DNA of 64,000 nt from Acidobacteriaceae bacterium (GCA_031296355.1 JARLFX010000008.1:1-64000), one strand, 5' to 3'. Positions 54,123 to 63,116 are shown, numbered from the stretch's first letter. Notes: generated by a model from the letters alone, not told the origin. Numbers and translations are program-made.

Positions 54123-55346
54123 ATGCTCAGATTCACCTATGAAGCGGTCAATGCCGATGGCAGCGAGGTCACCGGCCAGATCGAGGCTGAAACCGAGCGA
54201 GGAGCTCAGCGGGAGCTGCGTCGGCGCGGTCTGGTCCCTGTCGGGATTAGAGAGGCCTCGGCAGCGGATAGTGCCGCGAGCGCTGGCGGTCGTCGGAAAA
54301 AAAGCCGAAAATCAACCAAGAACCAGGATCGCATCAATACCCTGAAGGAATTGACGGTGTTGCTGGAGGCCGGAGTTAATCTGCCAAGTGCCATCCAGTC
54401 ATTGGCTGAGACCCGGGCTCAGGCGGATTTGGCCGAAGCCTTGACCGCTGTTGGTCGGGATTTGCGTCAGGGGCGGAAATTGTCGGTGGCAATGCGCGCC
54501 AATATGCCGAATCTGCCCGGCTACATCTATCAGCTGATCGAAGCTGGCGAAATGACCGGTCAGCTGCGCAATTCCATGCGCGACGGCGTCGCCCAGATGG
54601 AATATGAAGAAAGAATAAGAAACGATTTGCGTAATGCACTCGTTTATCCCTCTGTTCTTGTGTTTTCCGGGGTTGGCGCTGTTTCTTTCATTTTTATTGT
54701 CGTTGTTCCTCGTTTTGCCGATATGTTTAAAAACAATCCTAAGAGTCTGCCCTGGTTATCAAAAGTTGTTCTTAATACCGGCATGTTCGTTCGAGGTAAT
54801 ATTCTTGCCGTTGGCCTCGTTGCTTTCCTGCTGGTCTTGATCGGCACGATGTTGCTCCGTCGTCGATCGGTACAGCAGTGGCTGTTCGAGTTGTCGATGA
54901 GCGTGCCGCTCCTGGGCCCCTGGTTGATGGAGGCTGAAACCGGGCGGTGGAGCAGTATGTTGTCGACGCTGCTGACCAACAAGATCCCGTTACTGGGCAG
55001 TCTGGAGCTGGCACGCGGTGCGCTGCGATCGGTGGCGATGCAGGCGCGATTGGGGCAAGTCGAACGCTCGGTACGCAGCGGCATGCCCGTGGCCAAAGCA
55101 CTGGAGGAATACTCGCATTTCGGGGCAACAATCGTCAATTTGGTTCGCGTTGGTGAAAAAGCAGGCAATTTGCCGGAAATGTTGCGCTCGGCGGCGACCC
55201 TGTGCGAGCAAACCGGCCGAGATCGCATGAAGCGTTTGCTGCTGCTGATCGAACCAGCGGCGATCCTGATTATCGGTGCCGTCATTGGCGTCATCATGAC
55301 GGCCATAATTCTGGCCATAACCAGTATCAGTGATATCCCGCTATAA
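54123..55346 (+). CDS. gspF: Type II secretion inner-membrane protein GspF
   Basis: 407 residues, standard length. MLRFTYEAVNADGSEVTGQI and ERGAQRELRRRGLVPVGI form the N-terminal domain. Two T2SSF domains follow (KELTVLLEAGVNLPSAIQSL; and MLSTLLTNKIPLLGSLELAR), each with the P-L-x-x-AL-like and GE-x-TG (IEAGEMTGQL; VRVGEKAGNLP) signatures, and three membrane segments, the last at the C-terminus (LLLIEPAAILIIGAVIGVIM). It is the polytopic platform protein for pseudopilus growth. A patch around 54610-54780 uses AT-rich codons unlike the rest. Confidence 0.96.
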   Translation: MLRFTYEAVNADGSEVTGQIEAETERGAQRELRRRGLVPVGIREASAADSAASAGGRRKKSRKSTKNQDRINTLKELTVLLEAGVNLPSAIQSLAETRAQADLAEALTAVGRDLRQGRKLSVAMRANMPNLPGYIYQLIEAGEMTGQLRNSMRDGVAQMEYEERIRNDLRNALVYPSVLVFSGVGAVSFIFIVVVPRFADMFKNNPKSLPWLSKVVLNTGMFVRGNILAVGLVAFLLVLIGTMLLRRRSVQQWLFELSMSVPLLGPWLMEAETGRWSSMLSTLLTNKIPLLGSLELARGALRSVAMQARLGQVERSVRSGMPVAKALEEYSHFGATIVNLVRVGEKAGNLPEMLRSAATLCEQTGRDRMKRLLLLIEPAAILIIGAVIGVIMTAIILAITSISDIPL

Positions 55347-55377
55347 ACGGCGGGTTCAGACATTTGGAGTGGATATC

Positions 55378-55860
55378 GTGGAGAACGTACTTATCATTCT
55401 GCAGCGGCGGCGTGGGCAAAGTGATCGGTTTGGCATTCAGGCCGGATTCACGCTGTTGGAATTGCTGATCGTTCTGGTCATCATCGGCATGCTCGGCGGT
55501 TTGGTGGGACCCCGGTTGCTGGATCGTCTCGATCGTTCCAAGGTTGCAACCGCTGAAACCCAGGTTCGGATGTTGAAAGCCGGCCTCGATACGATGCGCC
55601 TGGATATCGGTCGCTATCCGACTGCGGAGGAGGGGTTACAGCTTCTGATCACAGCGCCAACCGATCCGACGCTCCGTCTGGTCTGGAAAGGACCCTATCT
55701 GGAACAGGATTTGCCCAAGGACCCCTGGGGGCATCCCTATTTCTATGATCCAGCCGGACGTGATCTGAATTCGATCGCTCTCTACAGCCTCGGGCCCGAT
55801 GGCAAGGCTCCCACGGAAGGTAATAACAATGTTATCGGGATGCCGCCGCGTTCCTATTGA
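55378..55860 (+). CDS. gspG: Major pseudopilin GspG
   Basis: 160 residues from a GTG at 55378, chosen because TTTGGAG lies eight bases upstream; the frame opens at 55330. The prepilin site is AG/FTLLELLIVLVIIGMLGGLV with the required E5. The rest is the classic GspG fold: RYPTAEEGLQLLI, PKDPWGHPYFYDPAG and SLGPDGKAPTEG, the last a calcium-binding loop. It forms the pseudopilus shaft that pushes substrates through the secretin. The leader of 23 residues is long for a pseudopilin. It overlaps gspH by 32 bases. Confidence 0.95.
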   Translation: MENVLIILQRRRGQSDRFGIQAGFTLLELLIVLVIIGMLGGLVGPRLLDRLDRSKVATAETQVRMLKAGLDTMRLDIGRYPTAEEGLQLLITAPTDPTLRLVWKGPYLEQDLPKDPWGHPYFYDPAGRDLNSIALYSLGPDGKAPTEGNNNVIGMPPRSY

Positions 55861-56296
55861 TCCTGACTTGCGCGCGCATTCCGGTCATGCCGGTTTCACA
55901 TTGCTTGAAATGATGATCGCGTTGGTTGTGATGATGCTGATCGGAGGATTGGCCATGCCGCGATTGGGGCAGTTTGTTGATCGTCTGGCGTTTTCAATGC
56001 GACGAGCCAGTGTCGAGCGGCAACTGACCCATCTGGGGCGTCATGCCGTCGATGAGGGGCGGGATCTGGATCTCGAAACATGGCCGCCGGCACAGATTGA
56101 TGTCTACGGGAACCCAACGTCGTCAACGACAGAGCAGCTGATCGATTTGCCAAATGGATGGCGGTTGGTTGTAAATGGATCAATTCACTATCGTTTTGAC
56201 GGTGTCTGCAGCGGCGGAACGCTAAGTGTGATCATTGGCCAGTCTTCTTATGCCTATACCTTGGCTGCGCCCTTGTGCCATCCGGTGCTGTCTTGA
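55829..56296 (+). CDS. gspH: Minor pseudopilin GspH
   Basis: 155 residues from ATG 55829, which has GGAAGG nine bases upstream and lies inside the end of gspG. The prepilin peptidase site is AG/FTLLEMMIALVVMMLIGGLA, followed by PRLGQFVDRLAFSMRRASVE. The remainder is a short beta-rich domain with two cysteines. Position after gspG and size fit GspH, although the C-terminal part is poorly conserved in this family in general. The leader is about 22 residues. Confidence 0.85.
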   Translation: MLSGCRRVPIDPDLRAHSGHAGFTLLEMMIALVVMMLIGGLAMPRLGQFVDRLAFSMRRASVERQLTHLGRHAVDEGRDLDLETWPPAQIDVYGNPTSSTTEQLIDLPNGWRLVVNGSIHYRFDGVCSGGTLSVIIGQSSYAYTLAAPLCHPVLS

Positions 56297-56342
56297 TCGG
56301 AAGCGGTCGGTTTTTTGGAGTTCCCGGCAGCGGAGGATTCGG

Positions 56343-56864
56343 ATGAGGACCGATTCGCTCCGGCTTCCGGTAAGGGTTCCCCCGCTTGAAACGCGATCGC
56401 TTTCCGGTCTTTCGGGTCGGGATGCCGCGGCCGGGAAGGAATCCGGCTTCACCTTGCTGGAAGCGATCGTCGCCGTTGCCTTGTTGGCCGCGGTGCTGGT
56501 GCCGATTTATACCCTGATTGGTACGACACTCCATTCCGCCTTCCATCTCGGTGAGGTCAACCGAATGAATGAGGTTCAGTCGAACGCGCTGGAGGCCTTA
56601 TCCGCCGTCAACCCGATGGTTCAGCCGACCGGGGATCTTGATCTCGGCCCTTATCGCCTTCATTGGGAGAGCCAGCTTGTGCGCGGGCCGGCCGATGGCT
56701 CCGGCTACCCTCGCGGCACCAGCCTGTATCAACTGGGACTTTACGATATGGCGGTCTCGGTTCTCGATGCCTCTGGCGCGTCCTTGACGTCATTCACCGT
56801 TCGCCAGGTCGGTTCGCAGCAGATCCGCAATCTGACTTCGCCGTTCTCCGCGGGGTCAGGATAA
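56343..56864 (+). CDS. gspI: Minor pseudopilin GspI
   Basis: 173 residues from ATG 56343 with a good GGAGG site; the frame opens earlier without support. The peptidase site SG/FTLLEAIVAVALLAAVLV comes after a 35-residue leader, much longer than usual. EVNRMNEVQSNALEALSAVN and the following strands fit GspI. It forms part of the tip complex with GspJ and GspK. Its stop overlaps the gspJ start by one base (TAATG). Confidence 0.85.
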   Translation: MRTDSLRLPVRVPPLETRSLSGLSGRDAAAGKESGFTLLEAIVAVALLAAVLVPIYTLIGTTLHSAFHLGEVNRMNEVQSNALEALSAVNPMVQPTGDLDLGPYRLHWESQLVRGPADGSGYPRGTSLYQLGLYDMAVSVLDASGASLTSFTVRQVGSQQIRNLTSPFSAGSG

Positions 56865-57625
56865 TGATCCGCGGTCTTGCCCCAAGTCTCGATCGAGGTC
56901 TCAGCCAGGCCCGACGCTGGCCCTGGCTGTCTCGTGCCCGCGTTCAAGCAGGATGGCTGGGTGCATCGCGATCCCCTGTCGCCAGATCCGGACACCAGGG
57001 AAGCACCGGCTTCACCCTCATTGAGGTCCTTGTCGTCCTTCTCATCGTCAGCATGATCGTCACTGTTCTGATCAGTGGCCTAGGCCGGGTATTTCAATTG
57101 CGCAGTCGATTGGCGCCCTATCTCGATCGGGTCGAGGATGTTGGCATGTTGACCGACTGGGTGCGCCATTCCATTGATGGTCTTGTCCCTGATTACGACG
57201 ACGGCGCTCATAAATTCACAGGAACCGCGTCCGGTTTCAGTGGCTTAACCCTCCGCGCCCTCGATCAGCGTCTTGGGGAGCCGATTCCCCTTGGTTGGGA
57301 ATTGGTCGACGACCAACAGGGACATACCATTCTGCGCTATCATGCCGCTGACGGTTCGGTGATTGATGCCGCGGCCTGGACCGGTCCCGGCGTTTTTGCC
57401 TATCAGGGCAAAGACCATGCGTGGGTTGATACATGGCCACCACCCAGCAGTGAGTTTACCCTTGATGACACGGTTGGCAACGCTACGCGCGTCGACCCCC
57501 AACTCCCGACGCTGATCCGGTTGAGCGGTAGATTGGCGGACCATGATTGGATCGTCATCGCCGCACCGCATGGCCCCACGAAACCGTTGTCGCGTGTTTC
57601 TGACTTCCTGAAGATGTTCCAATGA
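56864..57625 (+). CDS. gspJ: Minor pseudopilin GspJ
   Basis: 253 residues from ATG 56864. The peptidase site is TG/FTLIEVLVVLLIVSMIVTVL with E5, behind an exceptional 49-residue, Arg/Trp-rich leader. The C-terminal domain (TGTASGFSGLTLRALDQRLG, LGWELVDDQQGHTILRYHAA, WTGPGVFAYQG) fits the GspJ beta domain. It belongs to the pseudopilus tip. The end overlaps gspK by 4 bases (ATGA). Confidence 0.87.
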   Translation: MIRGLAPSLDRGLSQARRWPWLSRARVQAGWLGASRSPVARSGHQGSTGFTLIEVLVVLLIVSMIVTVLISGLGRVFQLRSRLAPYLDRVEDVGMLTDWVRHSIDGLVPDYDDGAHKFTGTASGFSGLTLRALDQRLGEPIPLGWELVDDQQGHTILRYHAADGSVIDAAAWTGPGVFAYQGKDHAWVDTWPPPSSEFTLDDTVGNATRVDPQLPTLIRLSGRLADHDWIVIAAPHGPTKPLSRVSDFLKMFQ

Positions 57626-58677
57626 AATTCCGTATCACGCAAGGCGGCTTCATTCTGGTCGCTACATTGTGGGTCATTGCGGCCTTATCTTTGGTGGTAG
57701 CGATGGCAACATCATGGGTGTCTGAAAGCGTTGATCGAACGTTGAGACGCCGAAATCAGATAGAAACGGACCGACTTCTTTTTAGCACTCAATCTGAATT
57801 ATTATATTTGATTTCAACTCAATATTTTAGCAACAGAGGCCTCGAAATTGGAAATAGCCTTCAGGCACGATTGAAGCAAATGCTTGACCCCATGGCGGCA
57901 TTGGAGCTCGGGCAGACGTTTATTGCACTTGATAATAGACCCTATAAATTGAACGGTGTGACTGTTCAATTTCAAGACAGTCGGGGTCTCATAAATCTTA
58001 ATTTTGCAAGCCAGGATGACATCTATCGTCTCCTTGGGTCTGTCAATGTCCCGGCGGAAGATCGTGGCCCGTTGATCGCCAAGCTCAAGGATTACATGGA
58101 GCCTGGCGATCTGATTCGCCTCAACGGGGCGAAGACGCCGGACTACCTGGCCGCGGGAAAACTGCCACCCAGCGGAGCCCCCTTGAGCACGCCCTGGGAG
58201 ATCTGGCGAGTCCTGGACTGGGATCAGCAAGACGCCCTTCGCGACCCCTCCGGCTCCTGGTTCCAGTCGACGAGCACGACGCGATCGGTTGGCATCAATC
58301 TGAATACCGCCCCGGAAGCGGTACTCGACATCATTCAGGGGATGACACCCAACGCGGTCAAGGCCCTGATGGATTATCGCGCCCAGACACCGCTTCAGAA
58401 TACCAATCAGGCCCAGGCCTTGACGGGGGTCGGCTTTACCGACGATCCTCTCCACTATATTATGTTTCCTGCTGATAGCTTGCGCGTGACCATGAAGGCA
58501 AAGGGAGGATACAACATGACCCGGACCTTCGCTGTCAGTGTCACACCGCAGTCGACGCAGGGACCCTGGCGTATTGACTTCATGATCGATCTCCCATCAA
58601 AGTCGACCAATGAAACCGACCAAGACACTGACATCCCGGATCTCCCGACCTCCCCGCTTGTTTCTGCAGGGCCGTAA
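57622..58677 (+). CDS. gspK: Pseudopilus tip protein GspK
   Basis: 351 residues. MKFRITQGGFILVATLWVIA has the prepilin-type cleavage (GG/F) and lacks E5, as GspK normally does. The large domain includes VQFQDSRGLINLNFA, RLLGSVNVPAEDRGPLIAKL and, near the end, VGINLNTAPEAVLDIIQGMT, the helix-hairpin-like SAM domain signature of GspK. It caps the pseudopilus. Codons between about 57770 and 58010 are AT-rich. Its 3-prime end overlaps gspL by 68 bases in a different frame. Confidence 0.92.
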   Translation: MKFRITQGGFILVATLWVIAALSLVVAMATSWVSESVDRTLRRRNQIETDRLLFSTQSELLYLISTQYFSNRGLEIGNSLQARLKQMLDPMAALELGQTFIALDNRPYKLNGVTVQFQDSRGLINLNFASQDDIYRLLGSVNVPAEDRGPLIAKLKDYMEPGDLIRLNGAKTPDYLAAGKLPPSGAPLSTPWEIWRVLDWDQQDALRDPSGSWFQSTSTTRSVGINLNTAPEAVLDIIQGMTPNAVKALMDYRAQTPLQNTNQAQALTGVGFTDDPLHYIMFPADSLRVTMKAKGGYNMTRTFAVSVTPQSTQGPWRIDFMIDLPSKSTNETDQDTDIPDLPTSPLVSAGP

Positions 58678-59683
58678 CGGCGTTTCGGTTCCAACGCAGC
58701 GATTCGGGCGGCGCTACTGGGTCCTTGGGCGCTCTTTTTGTCGGTTCGGAAACTTTCCGCTGCTCGAGGGCGGAAATGATGGCCGCCGCCTTGCCGCCTT
58801 GCAGTTGCGAATCAAGGAATGGTCACCATTCGAGACAACCGGCTCCCATATCCATCTGGTTGGGGATCGGGCGTTGATCTGGGTCTGGGATCAAGCTCTG
58901 GCGCTTCAATCGATGGCGACGGTGCGGCAACGCAGCGATAAGTTTCGTCTGATCCCCGAGACCTGTCTGCGTCAGCCCATCAGTAACGGTTTGGGCCTTC
59001 TCAAATCGATGGATGGCTGCGAAGGCCAGTACTGGCGAGAGGGGGAATTGGTCAGCAGTCGATGGTGGCCGCAGTTACCGGATGAGGCCGAGTGGCTGAT
59101 GTTTCAGCATGCTGCCGGAGTCGATCCCGACCAGATCTCCGGCTTTGTGCCCCCATTCGCGCCGGTGTCATGGTTGGCCCGCCCCTGGACCCGGGGCATC
59201 GAGAATCACACGCTGAAACGCCATCGGGTCGACCCGATACAAATGACGGCCTTGTTGGCGGCGTTCGCCTTGGCTGGTTATGCCTATCTCGGAGCCCAGT
59301 GGCTGCGTATTGATCAGGCGAGGTCCGATCTTGTCGATGTCGTAGCGACTCTAACCAAGACAAATCACCCAATTGTGGTCGACCGCATCGCGGCACAAAG
59401 CAGCCTGCAGATGGTTCAGGGGTTGGTTTCTCTTGATCCCTATCCGAATCCTCTGGAAATATTGGCTCGTATTGCCGAGAAGATACCAACCAATGGCAGC
59501 AAACTGGCTGACATGAACTACCAGACAGGCGATTTACAATTTACGGTTGTTTCTCCGCAGTCGCCAGATACGGCCTTTTACGTTCGTACCTATGAAGGGG
59601 TGAAAGGATTCTCGGATGTCAGTGCCGATCGTGGAAATGATGATCGCAGTTTGCATATGCATATGCGGGTACTACAGAAATGA
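58610..59683 (+). CDS. gspL: Type II secretion assembly protein GspL-like
   Basis: 357 residues. Residues 1-200 form a cytoplasmic, actin-like region in outline (RRLAALQLRIKEWSPFETTG; HLVGDRALIWVWDQ), and a membrane helix follows near 215-235 (MTALLAAFALAGYAYLGAQW). The periplasmic part is PilN-like: DVVATLTKTNHPIVVDRIAA and DPYPNPLEILARIAEKIPTN. GspL links GspE to the inner-membrane platform. The start ATG lies within gspK. Sequence conservation is low, so the call relies on topology and gene order. Confidence 0.8.
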   Translation: MKPTKTLTSRISRPPRLFLQGRNGVSVPTQRFGRRYWVLGRSFCRFGNFPLLEGGNDGRRLAALQLRIKEWSPFETTGSHIHLVGDRALIWVWDQALALQSMATVRQRSDKFRLIPETCLRQPISNGLGLLKSMDGCEGQYWREGELVSSRWWPQLPDEAEWLMFQHAAGVDPDQISGFVPPFAPVSWLARPWTRGIENHTLKRHRVDPIQMTALLAAFALAGYAYLGAQWLRIDQARSDLVDVVATLTKTNHPIVVDRIAAQSSLQMVQGLVSLDPYPNPLEILARIAEKIPTNGSKLADMNYQTGDLQFTVVSPQSPDTAFYVRTYEGVKGFSDVSADRGNDDRSLHMHMRVLQK

Positions 59684-60309
59684 GTAAATCGGCTATCTCC
59701 ATTTCTGGGTCTGGTGCATTTGGGAATATTATTAGTCAAGCAAAAAGCAATCCTCGCATTGGTTACGGAATAGCGATCGCTGTTATTTTATCGTTGGCAA
59801 CGGGTCTTTTGTATTTTAGCGATTTTGTGGACTCGGATCGGCAAGCGCTTGTTGAGTTGCAGCATCAGAAATCTCAGCTGGAAGCCCTGGCCCGGGACCA
59901 TGATTGGGGCAATCGTCACCAGCAGGCCGAAGCTCTGAGCGTGCAACTCCAATCCCGGCTCTGGGAGGCCGAGACCGATGGTTTAGCACGAGCCAGTTTT
60001 CTGGATTGGCTGCGCGGCTTGGCGACGTCGAACGGCGTCGACAAAATTGACGTCCATGTCGAGATCGATTCAAATTCGACCAATGCCCTCAAGAGCCGTA
60101 AAATGTCGGGAACGCTCGCCGGCAGTTTCACACCGCAAAGTTTGGAAGCCTTGTTGGATCAATTGTTACGTTCCGACCGGATGATCATTATCGAACGGCT
60201 GCGGATCCAGCTGATGCCATTGCCAAGAATAGAAATGATGGTGTCAACCTATCTCAGGCCGGGAACAAAAGCGGAAAAACCTCAAAAAATTCAGTTAAAG
60301 GGACCATGA
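59680..60309 (+). CDS. gspM: Type II secretion assembly protein GspM-like
   Basis: 209 residues in a 4-base overlap with gspL. One membrane helix (IGYGIAIAVILSLATGLLYF, residues ~28-47), then a coiled-coil-like stretch (QALVELQHQKSQLEALARDH) and a ferredoxin-like periplasmic domain (VHVEIDSNSTN; TLAGSFTPQSLEALLDQLLR; MIIIERLRIQLMP). This is the layout of GspM/PilO proteins, which pair with GspL. The assignment is by topology and position. Confidence 0.78.
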   Translation: MSKSAISISGSGAFGNIISQAKSNPRIGYGIAIAVILSLATGLLYFSDFVDSDRQALVELQHQKSQLEALARDHDWGNRHQQAEALSVQLQSRLWEAETDGLARASFLDWLRGLATSNGVDKIDVHVEIDSNSTNALKSRKMSGTLAGSFTPQSLEALLDQLLRSDRMIIIERLRIQLMPLPRIEMMVSTYLRPGTKAEKPQKIQLKGP

Positions 60310-60857
60310 TCATGGCGATCGGAAGCCCGACTCGTCTCGCTCTCCTTGCCATGGTTCTGATTGGCGCATCCGCGGTCACCGGTTGGGTGCTTGATGAGGA
60401 TGAAAAACCCACCAAGGTCGTGAATGCTGCGTCAGATGTATGGCAGTTACCGAAGTGGCAGCCGCCGGTCACGGAAGCGCCACTTCGGCTGCTACAATCG
60501 CGGCAACCATGGGGCCCCGAGCAACCGGCTATTGATCCCGCGGCTGCCGCTGCTGCCGCCGCGGCAGCCGCAGCGGCAGCGGCGAACGTCGCCGCTGCCG
60601 CTGCATCGCCACCGCCGCCGGCGATCATACCAACGCCGACGGTCTGGCACCTGGTCGGCATCATCAACGAGACACATGGCTCTTTGCTGATTCTGATGGT
60701 AAAAGAGCCGGGGCAAGGAGTCTTTTCACCCCGCTACCGCCATGTTGGCGAGCAATTACCGGATGGCAGCACGATCAAGGCCATTGCCGGAAATGGCATC
60801 ACAATCGATGCTAATGGAAAAGCACAGTTTATCACCCTTTTTCCTCTCAACATTTAA
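60306..60857 (+). CDS. GspC-like protein with poly-alanine linker
   Basis: 183 residues, start overlapping gspM by 4 bases. One N-terminal membrane helix (RLALLAMVLIGASAVTGWVL), a linker with an uninterrupted run of 15 alanines followed by N-V-AAAAA and four prolines, and a small C-terminal domain (TVWHLVGIINETHGSLLILM; FSPRYRHVGEQLPDGSTIKA; IAGNGITIDANGKAQFITLF) that matches the homology-region (HR) domain of GspC/PilP. That domain contacts the N0 domain of the secretin, whose gene follows directly. It lacks a PDZ domain. Placement just before gspD, not at the operon start, is unusual for GspC. Confidence 0.7.
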   Translation: MIMAIGSPTRLALLAMVLIGASAVTGWVLDEDEKPTKVVNAASDVWQLPKWQPPVTEAPLRLLQSRQPWGPEQPAIDPAAAAAAAAAAAAAAANVAAAAASPPPPAIIPTPTVWHLVGIINETHGSLLILMVKEPGQGVFSPRYRHVGEQLPDGSTIKAIAGNGITIDANGKAQFITLFPLNI

Positions 60858-60866
60858 GGTTCACGC

Positions 60867-63044
60867 GTGTCCGGGTCATATCCTAGCCGGAACTTGGTTC
60901 CGGGCTTGCCACTTGTCGTGGCATCGTTGAGCCTTTTTGGTTGCGCCGAAAAGCCGCCGACGGAAACCATTACGCTTCCGCAATCCTTGTCGTACCCAGC
61001 ACCAACGCGACCGCAAGCACCTCCAGCAACGGTCGATGTTCTGGGGGGCCCTCAAGGTGAACACGGCACGGTTGTCCGTCGTGGACCGATGACGCCAACT
61101 CCGCCAGTGGCGACACAGCCCAGTACGGCGGAAAGTGATCTGCCCTTGGGGTCGGAACCGGTCAGCGTCTCCATGGAGCAGATGCCGCTACCGACTTTCA
61201 TCAACGCGCTGCTCGGTGACGCGCTGAAGCTTGATTTTACGATCGACCCCCGTGTTGCCCAACGCGGCGACATTGTCACGATGCGAACCGCAGGACCGCG
61301 GACACCACACGAACTGCTGGCGCTCGGGCGTCAGGTTCTTGCCAATTATGACGTCAAAATGTTCTGGCGTGCGCACGTCATGCACGTCGTCATGGCCGAT
61401 TCGCCCGATACCGATATTCCTGAGATCATCCGCAGTCGGAGTTTGCCCGAGGTTTCGAGCAACCTCCGACCGATCTTCCAGTATTATCAGGTCGCAAATG
61501 TTCCGGTTAACGACCTGATGACCTTGCTGACGGCGACGCTGGGTAACAGGGTCCACCTGACCCCGGTCCCAACCACCAACGCCGTGGTTCTTGTCGGAAC
61601 CGGCGACGACGTCCGGTCCGCGATCGAGATGCTTCAGGTCCTGGATCAGCCGCGGATGTCCGGGCGGCGCAGTTTGCGCATCGAACCGGTCTACTGGACA
61701 GCCGCGGCCTTGGCGGACAAGCTGACAGAAATCCTGCGGGCCCAAGGCTATCAGGTTGGTAGCGCCACCCCGACCACGACGGCCAACGCGCCCGCGAGTT
61801 CGACGGCGATCACCATCCTGGCGGTCCCGCCGGTCAATGCGGTCGTTGCCTTTGCTCTTGACGATTCCGTATTGGCCTTGATCGAACAATGGGCCCGGGA
61901 TCTGGATCGTCCGGCGCACGTCGATCCGAATCGCCGGATCTTCGTCTATAATGTCCGCAATACCACGGCAGAAAGTCTCGGTGCGATCGTGTCCGGCGTC
62001 TTGACGGGGATCACCTCAAGCGCAACAGCCGGCGGGGCTCAGGCAAAAGCACCCGACGCGGGTGGTGCCGTGACGGCGGGTGCATCGCCGACCGCTGCGG
62101 CCGCTACAGCGTCTGCCGCGTCTGCGGCATCGGTCGCCACACCATCGCGCTTTATTGTTGATTCCGCTCGTAATGCCCTGGTTTTCCTCGGGTCCGCCGA
62201 GGATTATGCCGAAGTTCGGCCTTTGCTGGAAAATCTGGATCGAACGCCGAAGGAAGCCTTGATCGAAGCAACAGTAATAGAAGTTGGCCTGAACGATGAG
62301 ACCCAGCTTGGGGTCGAATGGTCTTTGGCGCTGGGGCTCGGCGGCCAGTATGCCGCCAAGGCTTCAACGTTGGGCGACCTCGGGACTCCCAGTACCTCTG
62401 GACTCAATGTGACGATCCTGAATAATGGCTCTGAAAAAGCACTCCTCCATGCCCTGACCACCCATAACCCAACCAGCGTTCTGTCGACTCCCCGACTGCT
62501 GGCGCGCAGCGGTACCGAAGCGAAAATCACGGTTGGTGCCCAAGTCCCGGTTCTGTCCAGCGAATATTCAAACGGCACGAGCTCGGGGACAGGAACGAGT
62601 ATTCTTCAAAGCATTCAATATGTTAACACGGGCGTTATCCTCACGGTGAAGCCGGTGGTGCAGGGCGCGGACCGGATCGACCTGGAAATCTCGCAGGAAG
62701 TCAGCCAAGCGGAAACGACAACGACGTCGTCTATTTCCAGCCCGACAATTAGCAAGCGTGAAGTCAAGACGCAGCTTTCACTGAAGGACGGTTCTACAGT
62801 CCTTCTAGGCGGAATGATCTCAAATACTGTTGGCAATTCAGAAACGGGGGTGCCCGGATTGATGGATATTCCTTATCTGGGATCACTGTTCCGCTATCAA
62901 GACATTACTCATAAGAAGACGGAATTGTTAGTATTTATCACGCCTTATATCATACAGGATGGCGACGATGCCGATCGTATTACCAAAGTCTTTCGCGACC
63001 GGATCGGCAGCCTCGCTGTGCCGAACAAGGATTTGAAATGGTAA
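60867..63044 (+). CDS. gspD: Type II secretion secretin GspD (lipoprotein)
   Basis: 725 residues from a GTG at 60867 with AAGG upstream. The signal VPGLPLVVASLSLFGC ends in a lipobox, so the protein appears to be lipidated at about residue 27. A Pro-rich stretch and N0 domain (SMEQMPLPTFINALLGDALK) precede N1-N3 domains (RPIFQYYQVANVPVNDLMTL; ALADKLTEILRAQGYQVGSA; FVYNVRNTTAESLGAIVSGV with a Gly/Ala-rich loop). The secretin core is complete: VIEVGLNDETQLGVEWSL, STPRLLARSGTEAKITVGAQ and VPGLMDIPYLGSLFRYQ. It forms the outer-membrane channel. gspD is the last gene of the operon, an atypical order; the lipid anchor may remove the need for a GspS pilotin. Confidence 0.95.
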   Translation: MSGSYPSRNLVPGLPLVVASLSLFGCAEKPPTETITLPQSLSYPAPTRPQAPPATVDVLGGPQGEHGTVVRRGPMTPTPPVATQPSTAESDLPLGSEPVSVSMEQMPLPTFINALLGDALKLDFTIDPRVAQRGDIVTMRTAGPRTPHELLALGRQVLANYDVKMFWRAHVMHVVMADSPDTDIPEIIRSRSLPEVSSNLRPIFQYYQVANVPVNDLMTLLTATLGNRVHLTPVPTTNAVVLVGTGDDVRSAIEMLQVLDQPRMSGRRSLRIEPVYWTAAALADKLTEILRAQGYQVGSATPTTTANAPASSTAITILAVPPVNAVVAFALDDSVLALIEQWARDLDRPAHVDPNRRIFVYNVRNTTAESLGAIVSGVLTGITSSATAGGAQAKAPDAGGAVTAGASPTAAAATASAASAASVATPSRFIVDSARNALVFLGSAEDYAEVRPLLENLDRTPKEALIEATVIEVGLNDETQLGVEWSLALGLGGQYAAKASTLGDLGTPSTSGLNVTILNNGSEKALLHALTTHNPTSVLSTPRLLARSGTEAKITVGAQVPVLSSEYSNGTSSGTGTSILQSIQYVNTGVILTVKPVVQGADRIDLEISQEVSQAETTTTSSISSPTISKREVKTQLSLKDGSTVLLGGMISNTVGNSETGVPGLMDIPYLGSLFRYQDITHKKTELLVFITPYIIQDGDDADRITKVFRDRIGSLAVPNKDLKW

Positions 63045-63116
63045 CAATTGCGACCATTATCCACCGCTGTTGTGAAGGGGTGGTCGCCGTGGTTTGCAGT
63101 GAGGGAGAGCGGTCTG

